Source: Thamnaconus septentrionalis (taxonomy: Eukaryota > Chordata > Actinopteri > Tetraodontiformes > Monacanthidae). Taken from it: a stretch of 64,000 bases of DNA. Both the position numbers and the translations under genes were made by a program. The notes beneath the pieces are model-generated. The model did no database searches and had not been told where the DNA came from. It was given only the letters and a program-made list of their open reading frames with translations. Every line of letters begins with the position of its first letter. The first letter of the stretch is position 1. Shown here piece by piece: positions 24,183 through 35,710 of this stretch. The stretch lies in assembly GCA_009823395.1 (NCBI GenBank), contig CM020511.1:14416001-14480000 (forward strand), given 5' to 3'.

Positions 24183-25577
24183 GAGAGGCAATCAGATCCA
24201 TTTGTGTAAAAATTATAAGAATCTTGAACTCGCAAATCAAACTCACCGTTGTTTGTTGTTGCAGGACATCTGCAAGCCGTGGTGATGTTCAGGGAAAAAA
24301 GGCCGCGGTCGCTCACGCAGTCCTCGAGACGATGTGGAATTGACTTGCTGCATTCCATCAATGAACATTAGCAGGTTTAGCACATTTTCATTAAAATCAT
24401 TTTCATCTGACGCCAAAGAAGTCAATTTGAAGCATTTTAAAGAACAGTTGATGAAAAGTTTCTTCCTGAACTTAAAGTCTGCAAACTGAAGTGAATGAAT
24501 GGAGAATGAGTTTTCTTACACTTGCAGTGACATTTGACTCTTTCTGCGGTGGTAAATATTTAACCCTACCTGCCGCCCCCGCTGCCGTCTTGCAAACTGC
24601 ACGCTGGGTTATATTTTAATAAAAATACTTAAAAAAAAAAAAAAAAAAGCATGTGAAATCCTAAGGAGGCGAGGCATTCAAATGTTACCGTTGCATTGTT
24701 TTCCAGCAGGGGAGGTGGGTGTGAACAAAGTCTGGGGGGGCCGAGGACGTTTGGCGCAGAGAGCGAAGCCCTCGTGAACGTTCCATATCGGCGGAAGAAA
24801 AAAAGGGAAAAAAAGAAAGAAGAAGAAGAAGAAGAAGGAGTGCAAACAGACTGCGAGGTTCCTGGGGAGACAAAGGGAGGCGGGCAGGTGTCGTGTGAAA
24901 TCGCCGGCTGCCTCCTTCTCGCCGTGCCTGTGGATTCCATCATCCATCTGCAGCCCTCTGCGCTCTGCCGGCCCACTCCTCCGACACCTCCTCTGTACGG
25001 CCCACCTTCCCTCCCGCCCGCCCGCCCGCGTGTTTGTTATAGGGACGATCTCTTCTCTTCTCTTCCGACTCCGCCCCCCCCTGCTCGCTCCACTCTGGGC
25101 GGCCGTCACGCTGCTCTCCCACTCACTCCGTCAGGACGCAGGCCCGTGTCGAGGCCTAAATGAATATTGATTCTCCCTCTAGTGCCCGATAGTGGCGGGG
25201 CGGCGGCGGCGGCGGAGGCGGCGGCGGCGGCGGCGAAAGCATGTTGAATGCAATGAACAGAATGGGCCTGATGGGCTGGAGGAGAGAGGATGGCAGCGGC
25301 GGCGGCGGCGATCATGATGATGATGATAATGATAATGGTGATGATAATGACGGCGGCTGGTGATCAGCGGGCGCGATGCGATGGGCGCCATCCGTCGGCG
25401 CATGCAACGCGCTGCGGTCTGATGCTGTACCCCCCCCCCCCTCCCTCCACCAACCCACACACACACACACACACACACAATGTAATCGCAGCGCGGAGGG
25501 TTACAATGTGTGATGACTGACAGCAATTACAAGTCCGAATGGTCCTTGACACAATGAGTAAAAATTAGGCTCTATCT
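24183..25577. other. Noncoding DNA downstream of the gene
   Basis: Contains an A-run at 24631-24648, a GAA-rich tract at 24797-24838, the GGC and GAT tracts at 25199-25340 and a CA run at 25456-25480. I see no exon. Confidence 0.5.
25199..25241. repeat. (GGC)n trinucleotide tract
   Basis: GGC units with one GGA interruption. A second short GGC tract and a GAT run follow at 25294-25340. No open frame through it is credible as protein. Confidence 0.85.
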
Positions 25578-25583
25578 TTATTG
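25578..25583 (-). promoter_or_regulatory. Candidate poly(A) signal AATAAA
   Basis: TTTATT on the plus strand reads AATAAA on the minus strand. It is followed on the minus strand by a T-rich stretch ending in TTGTGTC, a reasonable cleavage-stimulation context. It is the only canonical hexamer I found between the stop codon and this position. Confidence 0.45.
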
Positions 25584-26133
25584 TCAGAAATGGATTTGCA
25601 CATTTTCTTTTCACTCCCTTTTTTTTTTTTTTTTTAGAAGAGCTGAGCTCAAAAACAATGCTGGAGTAAAATAAAAAAAACAAAAAGCATGAATATCAAC
25701 TCTATTTCTCTTACAGAGGTCTAAAATTAAATCGCATCCTTTCATTACAGTTCGACGGCAAGTAAAAAGAAATGGAAAAATGAACGTGAGGAAATGAGGA
25801 AATTAGCCTTGTCTCGTCAGACACAAGGGCAAAAAGTATACCATCACAAAACAAAAACTGAAGCAAAATTATTCATCATCAGGGGAAAAGACAAGGCTTA
25901 TGGAACAACAAAGACAGAATTCAAATCTACTTTTTGGACAAAAAAAGAAAAGGAAAAGTTTCCCCTTTAACATTCTGCCATCGACCCTCTGAACCTGAGT
26001 GTAGCAAAGCCAAACATAGAATGAACAACGAAACACAAACACACACAAAAAAAACAGCAAACCAAAAAAAAAAAATCAAGCGTCTGACTGAATCAAAGTG
26101 GAGAACGTTAATGAAGAGCGTTCATCCTCCCAG
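25578..26133 (-). other. znf407: Inferred 3' UTR of the znf407-like gene
   Basis: After the stop codon the minus strand becomes AT-rich, with A- and T-runs and no long open frame. The first canonical AATAAA met on the minus strand is about 550 bases downstream. That gives a 3' UTR of ordinary length. The end is inferred from the signal only. Confidence 0.45.
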
Positions 26134-27059
26134 TCAACCTTCCAGCACGATGTTGTGCTCGGCTCCGTCCACGTAAACTACCATCTCCCCCCCCACCTGC
26201 TGCTCCGCCTGCTGCGCCTCCCCTCCCTCTCCTCCTCCGTCTCCTCCTCCGACCGTCGCCGCGTACACGTTCTCCTCCACCTGCAGGGTGCAGTTGTCCA
26301 GCTCCGTCACGATGTAGTGGGTGCCCTCGTCGTTGACGATGACCTGGGTCAGGCCCTCCTTCATCATCTGGGAGGCGGCCAGCTGCAGCACCTCCTGCAT
26401 GCCCTCCTGCCCTCGCTCCTGGATGACGTGCACTTCCCGCCCCTCCTCCCCCACCTCCTCCTCCTCCTCCGCCTCATCCTGCTTCAAACTCGGCTGGCCC
26501 TCCTCCTGCACCTCCCCCACCAACACCTTGTGCACGACGGCCGCCTCCTCGTGCACCTCCTCCTCCTGGTGGCCCATCTCGCTGACGGCGCTGAGCAGGG
26601 CGTCCAGCGCCGTGGACGACTCGGACACCACGTGGCCCTGCCCGGCAGCTCCGCCTCCACCTCCCCCTACTGCTGCCCCCGCCACCGCGGTCACGGCCTG
26701 CAGCCTTCCCTTGGCCTCCCCCGACTCCAGCACCACGTACTGGGTGGCGCCTCCGACCAGGTGGGCGCCGGCGGACGCCACCTCCCTGCCCGAGGCGATG
26801 ACCTGGCCGTCCTCGGTGATGTGCAGCACCTCGGCCACCTGGCCCGCCATGGCCAGCGTCTGCAGGGTGGCGGCGGCCGACTGCTCCAGCGCCTGGTCGA
26901 TGGCCATGTCGCCTTCGCCGTAGCCCTGGATGATGATGACCTGCTGCACGGGCTCGTCCTGGCCCGACACCTCGGCCTCCTGGGCCTCCTGGGCCTCGGT
27001 CTCCACGTACGCCGCACCCTGGCCCTTCAGGCGGCACTCGAAGGACTTGGACACGATGC
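26134..27059 (-). CDS. znf407: Terminal coding exon of a large zinc-finger protein, probably ZNF407 C-terminal tail
   Basis: This is the only convincing protein-coding segment. The frame is open for 307 codons before a TGA at 26136..26134. It begins just after an AG acceptor, so the two bases 27059-27058 finish a codon split across the splice. No ATG starts the frame (the first candidate at 27054 is GTG), as expected for an internal start of a last exon. The product is acidic and low in Cys/His. It has hydrophobic patches separated by Glu/Gln/Gly runs: VIIIQGYGEGDMAIDQ near residue 40, AAATLQTLAMAGQVAEVLHI near 60, ITEDGQVIA near 80, STALDALLSAVSEMG near 147 and LTQVIVNDEGTHYIVTELD near 240. 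There is no C2H2 finger here. From memory these patches match the tail of ZNF407, a nuclear multi-finger transcription factor whose fingers lie upstream. The glycine runs near residues 130 and 270 are probably length-variable. Other big C2H2 proteins such as ZNF335 have similar acidic, beta-rich tails but fit less well. Coding status is near certain; the name is an inference. Confidence 0.72.
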
Positions 27060-27080
27060 CTGTGAGGAAGAAGGAGACAC
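27060..27080 (-). other. Splice acceptor of the terminal exon
   Basis: Read on the minus strand, a pyrimidine-rich run (TCTCCTTCTTCCTCAC) is followed directly by AG at 27061-27060. The coding frame opens immediately after it. The reading frame upstream of this point is not maintained, and base composition turns AT-rich. The junction is phase 1: one base of the split codon must come from the previous exon. Confidence 0.75.
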
Positions 27081-29768
27081 GTTGGACAGTGGCATCAGAG
27101 CCATTTTATTCCCCTGTTCCAAGTTTGTTTCATTTTATTTATCTGAACAGGTTAAAAGAACGACAAAAAAATAATAATAAAATATGTAAAAAAAAACAAT
27201 GCTTGTGCAAAAAACAACAACCCCAAAACAAAACTCTGCAGCTCTATAACAATGGACAATGGAGTGTTTTGGTGACCCACCCCATAGGAGGAAAAAATGT
27301 AGAAAAAACATATGTAAATTCTAGATTTATCTGCAGAATTCCAATTTCCAAAATACTTTGTATTTTGTTTTGCTTAGATTTAGTGTAAGTTTGATGAAAT
27401 CATACCAACTCTTAAGTTTCTTTGATTCATCTTGTGTCTGAACAATAATGGTCTCTGCACTGAGCCCTGAGGCACCCCACACTCAACTTTCATTAACTGA
27501 GATTTAAACTTATTGATATGTACATATTGTTCATCGAGAAAGTAAACTGAAACGTCTTAAGGGAATTTGGATAAAACAGCACATTCTAATGAGGAGAGGA
27601 ACACCAGTCCAAAAGTGGACTATATATTAATAAGCAGAAAAGATGGTCAGGATCAGATCCAGGGCAAAAATAAGCAAATTAGCTTTTGGACAGTCAGTAG
27701 AAGCCACGGCCAGTCGCCTTTCAGCCCTCGAAATGTTCTCTGTCCACTGCGACACGCACCAAAGCCACAGCCAGAAGGAAGGGGAGAAAAAAAACAGAAA
27801 GAGTTCCCGGAAAAGCAAAGTTTATGTAAAATGTGATGTAACACCTCGGATATTTGTGCCAATTAATACATGGAGGGAGCGAGAGAGCGAGGAGACAATA
27901 TGATGGCAGACGAGTGTGCGGCGAGATCAGCCTGGTGCTAATTGAGCCACGCTGTGCCCTCTCAGATGACAGGTTGCCATGACGTCTCCAAGGTGATAGC
28001 AACAGTGTTAGAAATGCCATTGTTGATACGGCGCCTGGCTCAGACACCTGTAGGCTAATCGCAAGAAAAGAGAGAGAAAAAAAAGACGGGACTTTGCGAC
28101 GGGGACGAGGGGAGCCAGTTTACGCCTTGCAGGAAGCTTATCGTGTTGGAATGAAGCTTCTGTATATTCGCAGGCTGATGAAAACCTCTGCAATTCAAAA
28201 AGAAAAAAAAAAAGAAAGGTTCGCCTCAAACATTTTTAGGAAATCATAAGAAACCTGTATTGTTTTTTCTCGCCCGGCTCCTGACGTTTCAGATGAAGGT
28301 TCGGTTCAGTGAGAACGCGTGCGAGGAAATCACAGGGATCCTCCGGCGCTCACAGGAACAAACTCATCAATCACCGATAGCCTTATCTCCCGCAGACATC
28401 TAAAACCCTGAACCCGAGGTCAGAAATGTGATCGGAAAGTGGGAGTTCAGCTGAGAAAGACGCAGGCTCCACTCTCAGCGGACGACTGACGACGTCCACC
28501 GGCTCGTTGCCTGGAAGCCGGTCGTCACACTAGACCACCGACGCTCTGTTTGGCTCTTTTCTGAATCCGATGAAAGGAAAGCAATAAAACGTCTCATGTT
28601 TGCGGAATGCGGAACTTCAGAGTGTTTAAATAAGAAAAATACATTTTGTGTGGGGCTTACAGTGCGAAGCTGAAAAGTAATACTAAAGTTTGTCTGCCGT
28701 TACAAAAAGTATGCCGTTGTTACAATATTTTAAGAGCTGCTGATTAAATAGTGGACTGCATGAATCCGGTGAAATTCCCTTTTCTTTACTGCAGTATTTA
28801 TTGCAGGAAAGAAAAAAAAATCCCACAGTCAGTTTTTCCAATATCAAGCAGCCTTTCCTGGTCCCCTTGGGCCTCATTTAGAATAATATCAGGGCTACAC
28901 TATGTATCATAGCTCAAATACTTAATGGGGTGTTGTATATCCAATTTTGCATGTGTGTATAAATAAGTGCGCGGCTCCGATTCTGAACAAACAGCGACAA
29001 CAACAACAAAAAAGAGACAACATCCTCTCTCGTGCATTTGTTTTAGGTTGTTAGGCGACTGGCAAAATAAATAAATAAATGAATAAAAACTCTCCCCTGT
29101 GACACTGCGGCACACAGGCGGCAACACACGGTAAATATCAATCCGGACGGCGCCGCTGTCGCATCTGGAGCGACAAACTAAAGCGGCAGTTACCCCCAAT
29201 TTACACCAAAAGCGTCCACAGGTGCAACCGCTCCGTACCGGTCCATCGGTTCATGCAAGGATTGCAAGATCGCGCGAAAACCCAGGTAGTTTTAGTAGCT
29301 GTGAACGCGGCACAGGCGCTTTTGGTGCAAATTGGGGGTTAGCGTTGCGGGGAGGCTCGAGGCATCCAGAGGAAGTTAGCACTTTGAGCGGGAGAGAGAG
29401 AGGTGAGCCAGTTAGCGTGGAGCTACGAGGCCGATGCTAACTGCCTACGCTAAAGCGCTACGAGCCGAGAGGTCGGGCTGAGAGGACGAGGTCACAGCTG
29501 CATTATCATAAAACCTGTTCCCAACTGTGTGTGTGTGTGTGTGTGCGCGCTCACGCGCGTGTGCAAGCGTTACAGACAAAGAGCCATTAGCGCGTGAACT
29601 CCTGGCTGGCGGTTTCGCCGTTTGGTGCCAAATATGTGTTGACGCACGAACCTCATTTTTTATTTTTCTTTCCTCTGAACACCGTGCGAACATACCGACA
29701 CGTGGGCGGACTGTTAAGGTCAGGCGGCGCTCGTGTTGTGCGTGCGTGCGCATTTTTTTTTTTGCATA
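27081..29768. other. Noncoding DNA next to the acceptor
   Basis: AT-rich sequence. A segment at about 27450-27480 (CACTGAGCCCTGAGGCACCC) looks like a piece of a common fish interspersed repeat, but I cannot assign it. A GT run lies at 29527-29544. Confidence 0.45.
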
Positions 29769-30102
29769 TACAATACCAGTCAAAAGTTTGGAAACACCTT
29801 CTCACAAAACGGTTTCTCTTTATCTTGACTCCTTTCTACATTACAGATACATATTGAAGGCATCAAATATATGAGCAATATATATATATGTAATTATGTG
29901 GCAAAGAAAACATTTTGAATAAATTTTGAAGAAATTAAAATATGAAATGTTTTTGAGTAATGTCCCATTTTTTTGTTTGTTTTTGTTGTTCAATCGATGT
30001 TTTGGTCCCTTAAGTGAGAATCTACTGTACGTAAATAGTCATTCAAATGAAAGAGAAACCATTGCATGAGAAGGTGTGTCCAAACTTCTGACTGGCAGTG
30101 TA
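29769..30102. mobile_element. Tc1-like non-autonomous element, copy 2 (both ends present)
   Basis: The left terminus begins TACAATACCAGTCAAAAGTT at 29769. The right terminus ends with CCAAACTTCTGACTGGCAGT and GTA at 30102. The ends are inverted copies and both abut TA, the expected Tc1/mariner target. The element is about 334 bases with an AT-rich interior and no transposase. It is the best preserved of the three copies and lies in the inferred znf407 intron. Confidence 0.75.
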
Positions 30103-30786
30103 CGTGCCGGTCGCCGCATGGGCTCACGTGTGTGCGCGCACCGCTGTGAGGGTGGCAAGGCTGCCGGCGCGCCTCACATTAGCCGTGGGGCGCCGTCTGC
30201 TGGGGCGGCGGCGGAGACCCGCTGAGGTTTATGGAGTGTCACTCAGTCGCCGGCGCCGTGAATCAAGTTAATGTTGCACATCCCATCTCTTCGGTTGTCC
30301 CGCGCTCCCGGTGGAAGAACAACATTTGAACAGCGTGATTTGGTCCCGGCGAGAGGCTGATGCCTGTTTAATATGTGTTCTGAGTGTTCTGACTGGCTGA
30401 GTCCTTTAACAGGAAGTTGGAGAGAGGGCGTGCGAGGGGAAGAGGACGGGAGGAAGGGTGGTGGGGAGCGAGAGCGCGCCAGACTGCTTTATTAGCCGTG
30501 ATGGGGGCAAAGATGGAGGCTTCCTGAGAGGAATAAAGCGGCGGGAGAATTGGAAAAGGTGCTACTTTGATTTTTTAGCGGTGACAGGAAAAGCTTCAGG
30601 GTTACATGGAACCAATCAAGTGCAAGTCTGGAAAGTTGGTCAGTCCAAGTGCGTGTGCGCCTGCTTGCTCAAGAAGCCAAAGAAAAAAACAATCCTCAAG
30701 GAGAATCTTTGGGGCTGGCAAACACTTTTGTGTATTTAACATTAGCAAGGTGATTTTTGATTATCTTAAGTTACCGATGAAGTTAC

Positions 30787-31165
30787 TCATCCATCCATCC
30801 ATCCACCAATCCATCCATCCATCATTCCACCTATCCATCCATCGTCTTTCACTGATCCTCCTGCCTCAAGCTGTTTAAATGTGAAGGCAGAGAACATCCT
30901 GGACAAGTCGCCAGTTTATCTTGAGGCAAACACAGAGACAAACAACCGTCCACACTCACTCACACAAACACACCTACGGACAATTGAGAGCTGCCAAGTG
31001 CTTGTGTTTGGACAGTGGGAGGAAGTGGGAGAACCCGGTGAGAACCCGCGAAGATACAGGGAGAACATTTAAACTCCACACAGAGACGCCGCAGGATCGG
31101 AATTGAACCCACAATCTTCCAGCCAGGAGGTGACAGTGCGATCTGCTGGGCCACCGTGTCGCCCG
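30787..31165 (-). mobile_element. tRNA-related SINE-like repeat, near full length, reverse orientation
   Basis: Read on the minus strand, this starts at 31165 with GGGCGACACGGTGGCCCAGC and has the B-box-like GGGTTCAATTCC. It continues through TCTGTGTGGAGTTTAAATGT, a CTCCCACTTCC block and CTGGCGACTTGTCCAGGATG. It ends in an (ATGG)n/(CCAT)n tail at 30787-30843. The order matches the repeat at 60234 and the 3' fragment at 54361, so all three are one family. The tail microsatellite is characteristic of its insertion. Confidence 0.75.
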
Positions 31166-31699
31166 TGACAAGTCGTCTCCTGTCTGCGAGTTTGTAAATC
31201 CTGGCGGCTGGAGGAGTTTGCGGCACTTCTATCAAAAAACTGACGAGGTTTCCTCATTTAAAAACAGCGGCATACAGTTTCTGAACCTGAACTAACTCTG
31301 GAAAGAGTTTAGCAGTAAACACGGCAGCGCTTGCAGCTCCCCCCGAGGCAGCGATTCACATTGAATGTCTCCGTGTAGCAACAGGAAGCGCCAACACTCT
31401 CTTTTCACAGACAGAAGTTTCGTCTAATGACCCGCCAACTGTTTTGAACCGGCTGTTTCGAGAGACTTTTTCCCCCACTCTTTTTTTTATTCAGGGAAAT
31501 GTGGAATTCATCTTGTGGATATGTGAAACAGTCAGTCTGAATGGTCAGGACAATGTTATCTAAAGCTAATTCTGCCAGAGACGGATCAAGTATCCAGGAC
31601 CCTCAAGTATCCCTGGGCTGGGCTTTGCAACCGGAATTGTGCGACGTTGCCCCGCAGCAGGCGCTGTGGCGGCGTCAGGTTAGCGCGCCGGGCTCCGCC

Positions 31700-31960
31700 T
31701 GCTCAGCGTTGGGTACAGATGCAAGTATTGATCAGTGGATCAATGGAAACCGGCAGGCGGTGGCGGCCTCGGGCCTCTAAGTGGCATTACTTCAGCTGGG
31801 AGAGGCCGCCGGGGGAGCGGTCAGACAGCACTTACCAGCAGTTAGAGAAATTAACCTTAACACCGAGACACTGGCGCGCACACAATCAATTACGCTCGCC
31901 GGAACGCAGGTCAGCTGGCTGCAAATGTAAGCTCACTTGCGCGCTGCTCATTTAATCAGG
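31700..31960. promoter_or_regulatory. Candidate conserved noncoding element
   Basis: Contains the near palindrome TATTGATCAGTGGATCAATG at 31726, CAATCAATTACGCTCG and GCTCATTTAATCAGG. It is unique sequence inside the inferred intron. Confidence 0.3.
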
Positions 31961-33255
31961 CGAGCACACGCATGGGCCAGCGGTTTTTCCCCCCCCTTTA
32001 TTCGCGCAAGGACATTAGTCTGGTTTTAATCCCGAAAACCTGGAATTGATCTGAATGTGGGCCCGCATTAAATTCCCGCCTGTTTCTCCAGAGAGCGGAA
32101 AAAAAAAAAAAAAACTGCGCTTCTGTGGAAGACAAAGGCAAGAGTCCAAGCAAAGGCTGCTGCCTATTAATCTGCATCGAAGCTGAACAAAAGAAGAAGG
32201 GAAACCAAAATAAAAAACTAATAGTCACAAGGTAATTGGCTGTCACATTAACGAGTTACATACAGGCATCAGTCATAACTCCATACAAAGGTGGTGGGAT
32301 GTACAGAGAGTGGAGACTCGACACGTGTGTGTGTGTGTGTGTGTGTGGCTTCTCTTAGTCAGGGCTATTTCATTCCCTTCCACTGAGAAAGAGCTTTGCA
32401 CATGTGTCATGTCCAGGTATTTGAAGGTGACACTGCCCAGAAGATAGAATGTGTCAGTTGTAGGTGTAACCAGGTCACTGGCTAAGGTGTGCAAACCTGG
32501 GTGATAAAAATAATATAAGTTTGAAAGTTGCTCTTTCAGGACAAACACAAAGTTCAACTTCATTGATTATAAGTAAACAATAATCTTGATTTTCAAGTTG
32601 ACTGAAAATGAAGAGTTTCACAAAATAGCATTAGTAGTTTACTTCTAAAGCAGAACTTTTATAATAAATACTTTTTTTCCAACCTTAAAAATGACAGGAT
32701 TGATTGACTGACTTGCAGTAGGCAGACTGGCACTCCTGCCGTAGACACAGCGTGCAGGCTGGTGGAGGCGTGCGTCACCAGTACCTGTTCAGACTGGACG
32801 GCTGCGTTCTTGTGTGAGGAAACCTAAATATAGGCCAACAAGGTGTCCTTTGACAATAGCATGGGTGCAATTCTGCCCACGTCAAGTCACTGGGAATCAT
32901 TATAACGTATAGGCAAGTTACACAGTGTTGCTTAACAGTCTGTAAAACGTGACCGAGGCAAAACTTTTATTCACTCATTTACTTTTATTGCAATTTTAGT
33001 GCTTCTGTGGTTGGTTGCTACAATGCTTTTAAATGTCAGAGCAGAAGATTTACAGCAGTGCACAGTGTGTGTGTGTGCACGGGTGCGTGTGTGATTATAT
33101 AAAAGTGGTGTGCATCTATTAATGTCTCACGTATAAACGATTATTAAATTTACGCAACAAGAGTTTGTACATACTTGGAATATGAAAAATGTGACTGTGC
33201 AATTTTCTGGCTATATTATTTTATTGCTTTGCAAACATTAGACAACAATCATCTT

Positions 33256-33258
<3 letters not shown>

Positions 33259-33308
<50 letters not shown>

Positions 33309-33384
33309 ATTGTCGTTGTTGCTTGCCGACCTTTCCTGCCTCTCTGAGCCAGACTGTGAGGCAAAGCTGCATGTTGCCTGTGTG

Positions 33385-33423
<39 letters not shown>
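33259..33423. repeat. Two (GT)n arrays
   Basis: GT runs at 33259-33307 and 33386-33423 are separated by about 78 bases. Confidence 0.95.
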
Positions 33424-33424
<1 letters not shown>

Positions 33425-35609
33425 ATGCGTACGTGTCCGACCGCGTCCGTGCATGTGCTCACAAACAAGCAGGTCGGCCGAGGTCCGGCCGGTGACGGCT
33501 CTCCTTTGTCTGGCGGTCGACAGCCGCTGCTGTCACCTTTACAAAACGCCATGCATCAACGCCAGGCGGGACGGGCCGGCCGACCAAAAAACAACCAATT
33601 ATACAGTCGCCAGATTGACACTGGGCGGACGGGGCAGAGCCGGAGAGAGATGGAGACGCTCCCAATACATTCCAAGGGCGAACAAACAGCCGAGAACGAG
33701 GGCACGAGTGACAGAGGGCCTTCTGGGCTGCGGCGTCTCCGGAGGGGCCGGCGTTAATCCATTACCGAGCGGAAAAGAAAGAGGAGATGCGTTTGGCATC
33801 ACGTTGTTGGCCGACGTGTCGATCAAGTCCAGATTTTTTTTTTTTTTCAAAGACGATTATGACCCTTGGAAGGTCCGTCTTTGTTCAAATTCCCTCACGC
33901 ACTCGACGACAAGGTCCTGCTTTTCATCGTATTTCCTGGTTCCTGTGGAAACAAGACAGTTCACAGTGTCTTGCTAAAGACTTCCGAGAGGTTTCGTCAG
34001 ACTGGGAGGAGGAAGCTGAGATGGCGAGTGAGTCCAAACGGAGACTGAAAGACGGGAGGAAGTTCAAATCGAGAAGCTCTGCTCTGCGCTATCAGACGGA
34101 GACGCCACAAATGGTTTGCATTACAGTTTGTCTCGCTGTTCCCGGATCCTGCCAGTAAGAATTTTTCGGTCAGTTGGATGCAATCAAAGAGAAAGGAGTG
34201 CTTGTGATTTCCAGCCAGACTTAACAATAACACAGGCAGGATGTTTTAGAAGTGCGCAGGTTTAAACAGTGTGCAAGCGCGCTTGGCTTATCGTTTCATA
34301 GCGAGCAACAAGGTTGAATTAACTTCCACCGATGGGAATTCACCATCAAATGTAGACTGGGGCATTATCTACATCAACTCGACGTCGTGACCCCATACAC
34401 GCCTAATATGCACAGCGTATTAGAGGGGAAGTGCGCTGCTTGGTATTTTATTTCATTGGCAGGAACGTTAGATAAGTGAGAGGATATGCTTGTCACAAAA
34501 AAGCAACAGAAGTAGAAGAAGAAAAGTCGGAGGAAATTGGACGTGACGGTCAGTTACCGTGTTTATCACGGCAGCCCAAGACACACAGTGAGATATAGGA
34601 GTCCAACCAGGGAGGTGAAAAGGGCTTAATAGGTGAGAGTACACAACGTGCACGCACGCACGCACGCAGACACACACCAGTGGTCGGAGGTCGGTATCCC
34701 GCTCTCAGCTCTTTTTCTGCTGACAGAGAGCGACCCAGAGTATAATCTGGTCCAAACTAACTCCAGCCACCTCGTGTCCCTCAGGTCCTCGCCCCCAGAG
34801 GGAGAGAGGAGAGAGGGCGGACAGACAATAGAGAGAGACTTAGTGAGAAAAACAGAGGGAGAGAAAGAGAGCAGGGTTTTTTTTTTTATTGGGGAAGCAG
34901 TCTGCGCTTTGCTGCCGCCGCTCACCTCTTTATCTCAGGCCCATTAGCTCGGCTTTAGCGCTTCCAAGGCTTGTTCAGTGGGAATAAACACTGTAAGAAC
35001 CGAGTTTTCCCGACAAAGTTGAAACATGGACGGTAGGAAAAATGTGTCGAAATTAAGAAATCGTTCGATTTGGCGAAATCTGATGAGCTGAGATGTGAAA
35101 TTCTCACAGAGGTGATCAGTTTGTGTTTTTCAGCGTCAGGAAACGCTCACAACCGATGTAGCTCCTTCATTCCGATCTCCTTCTGTGGTTTTCCAGAGCA
35201 AGAGCTCTGTTTTGCAACTGCCAAACATCTCTTTCTGCTCATTGGGCCGGACCGGCGTGCGTGGATGAGCTGAAAATGCTCTCTATAGGAGCTTTGACAA
35301 GACGGACGAGCAGGACATCTTCTTTGTTGAAATCTGAGCTGCCGTTGCCGGCTGTCTGCAGAGAGATGATCAGAGCGGAGACTCCTGACTGAAGCGGGGA
35401 TACGAGGGCAGAGAGGAGGAGGGGGGGGAGGCGCGCCACGTCCGCCAATCCAAGAGCGAAGTTTGACATATTCAACAAATAACAAAGATCACAACACTCC
35501 TCCTCCTTGGCCGCGTTCTCCTGCCGTCTCCCCATTAGGCTCCCTCACATCTCTCTGGCCCGTGTCCTTCGCTCTCTCTCCCCCTCGTCTCCGCCTCAAA
35601 ATCTCTGGA

Positions 35610-35710
35610 GGTGGACCTTTGATTGCTTCCTTAATTAGCCATGTCAGACGGCTCCGTGGATTTACTGGGGATGTCGAACTTCTGCAGATAATTACACGCC
35701 TCCCCCCAAA
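35610..35710. promoter_or_regulatory. Short candidate regulatory block
   Basis: CTTTGATTGCTTCCTTAATT, then AGCCATGTCAGACGG and GCAGATAATTACACG: TCF-like and homeodomain-like cores between C-rich tracts. Confidence 0.28.

Noticed and set aside
26474..27037. Gly/Arg-rich frame on the minus strand
   Set aside because: Frame-shifted reading of the same exon; simple Gly/Arg/Pro composition caused by its GC content.
26098..27174. 358-codon open frame on the plus strand
   Set aside because: It is the antisense shadow of the GC-rich terminal exon. It is Leu/His-rich low complexity, crosses the splice acceptor and has no recognisable domain, whereas the minus frame has acceptor, phase and stop in agreement.
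30787..31165. Possible true tRNA gene at the B-box-like GGGTTCAATTCC
   Set aside because: No cloverleaf with paired acceptor stem could be drawn, and the block is part of a repeat seen two other times in the window.
33257..33977. Long Cys/Val and mixed frames around the GT arrays
   Set aside because: Dinucleotide repeats of TG are open in several frames and create false long ORFs.
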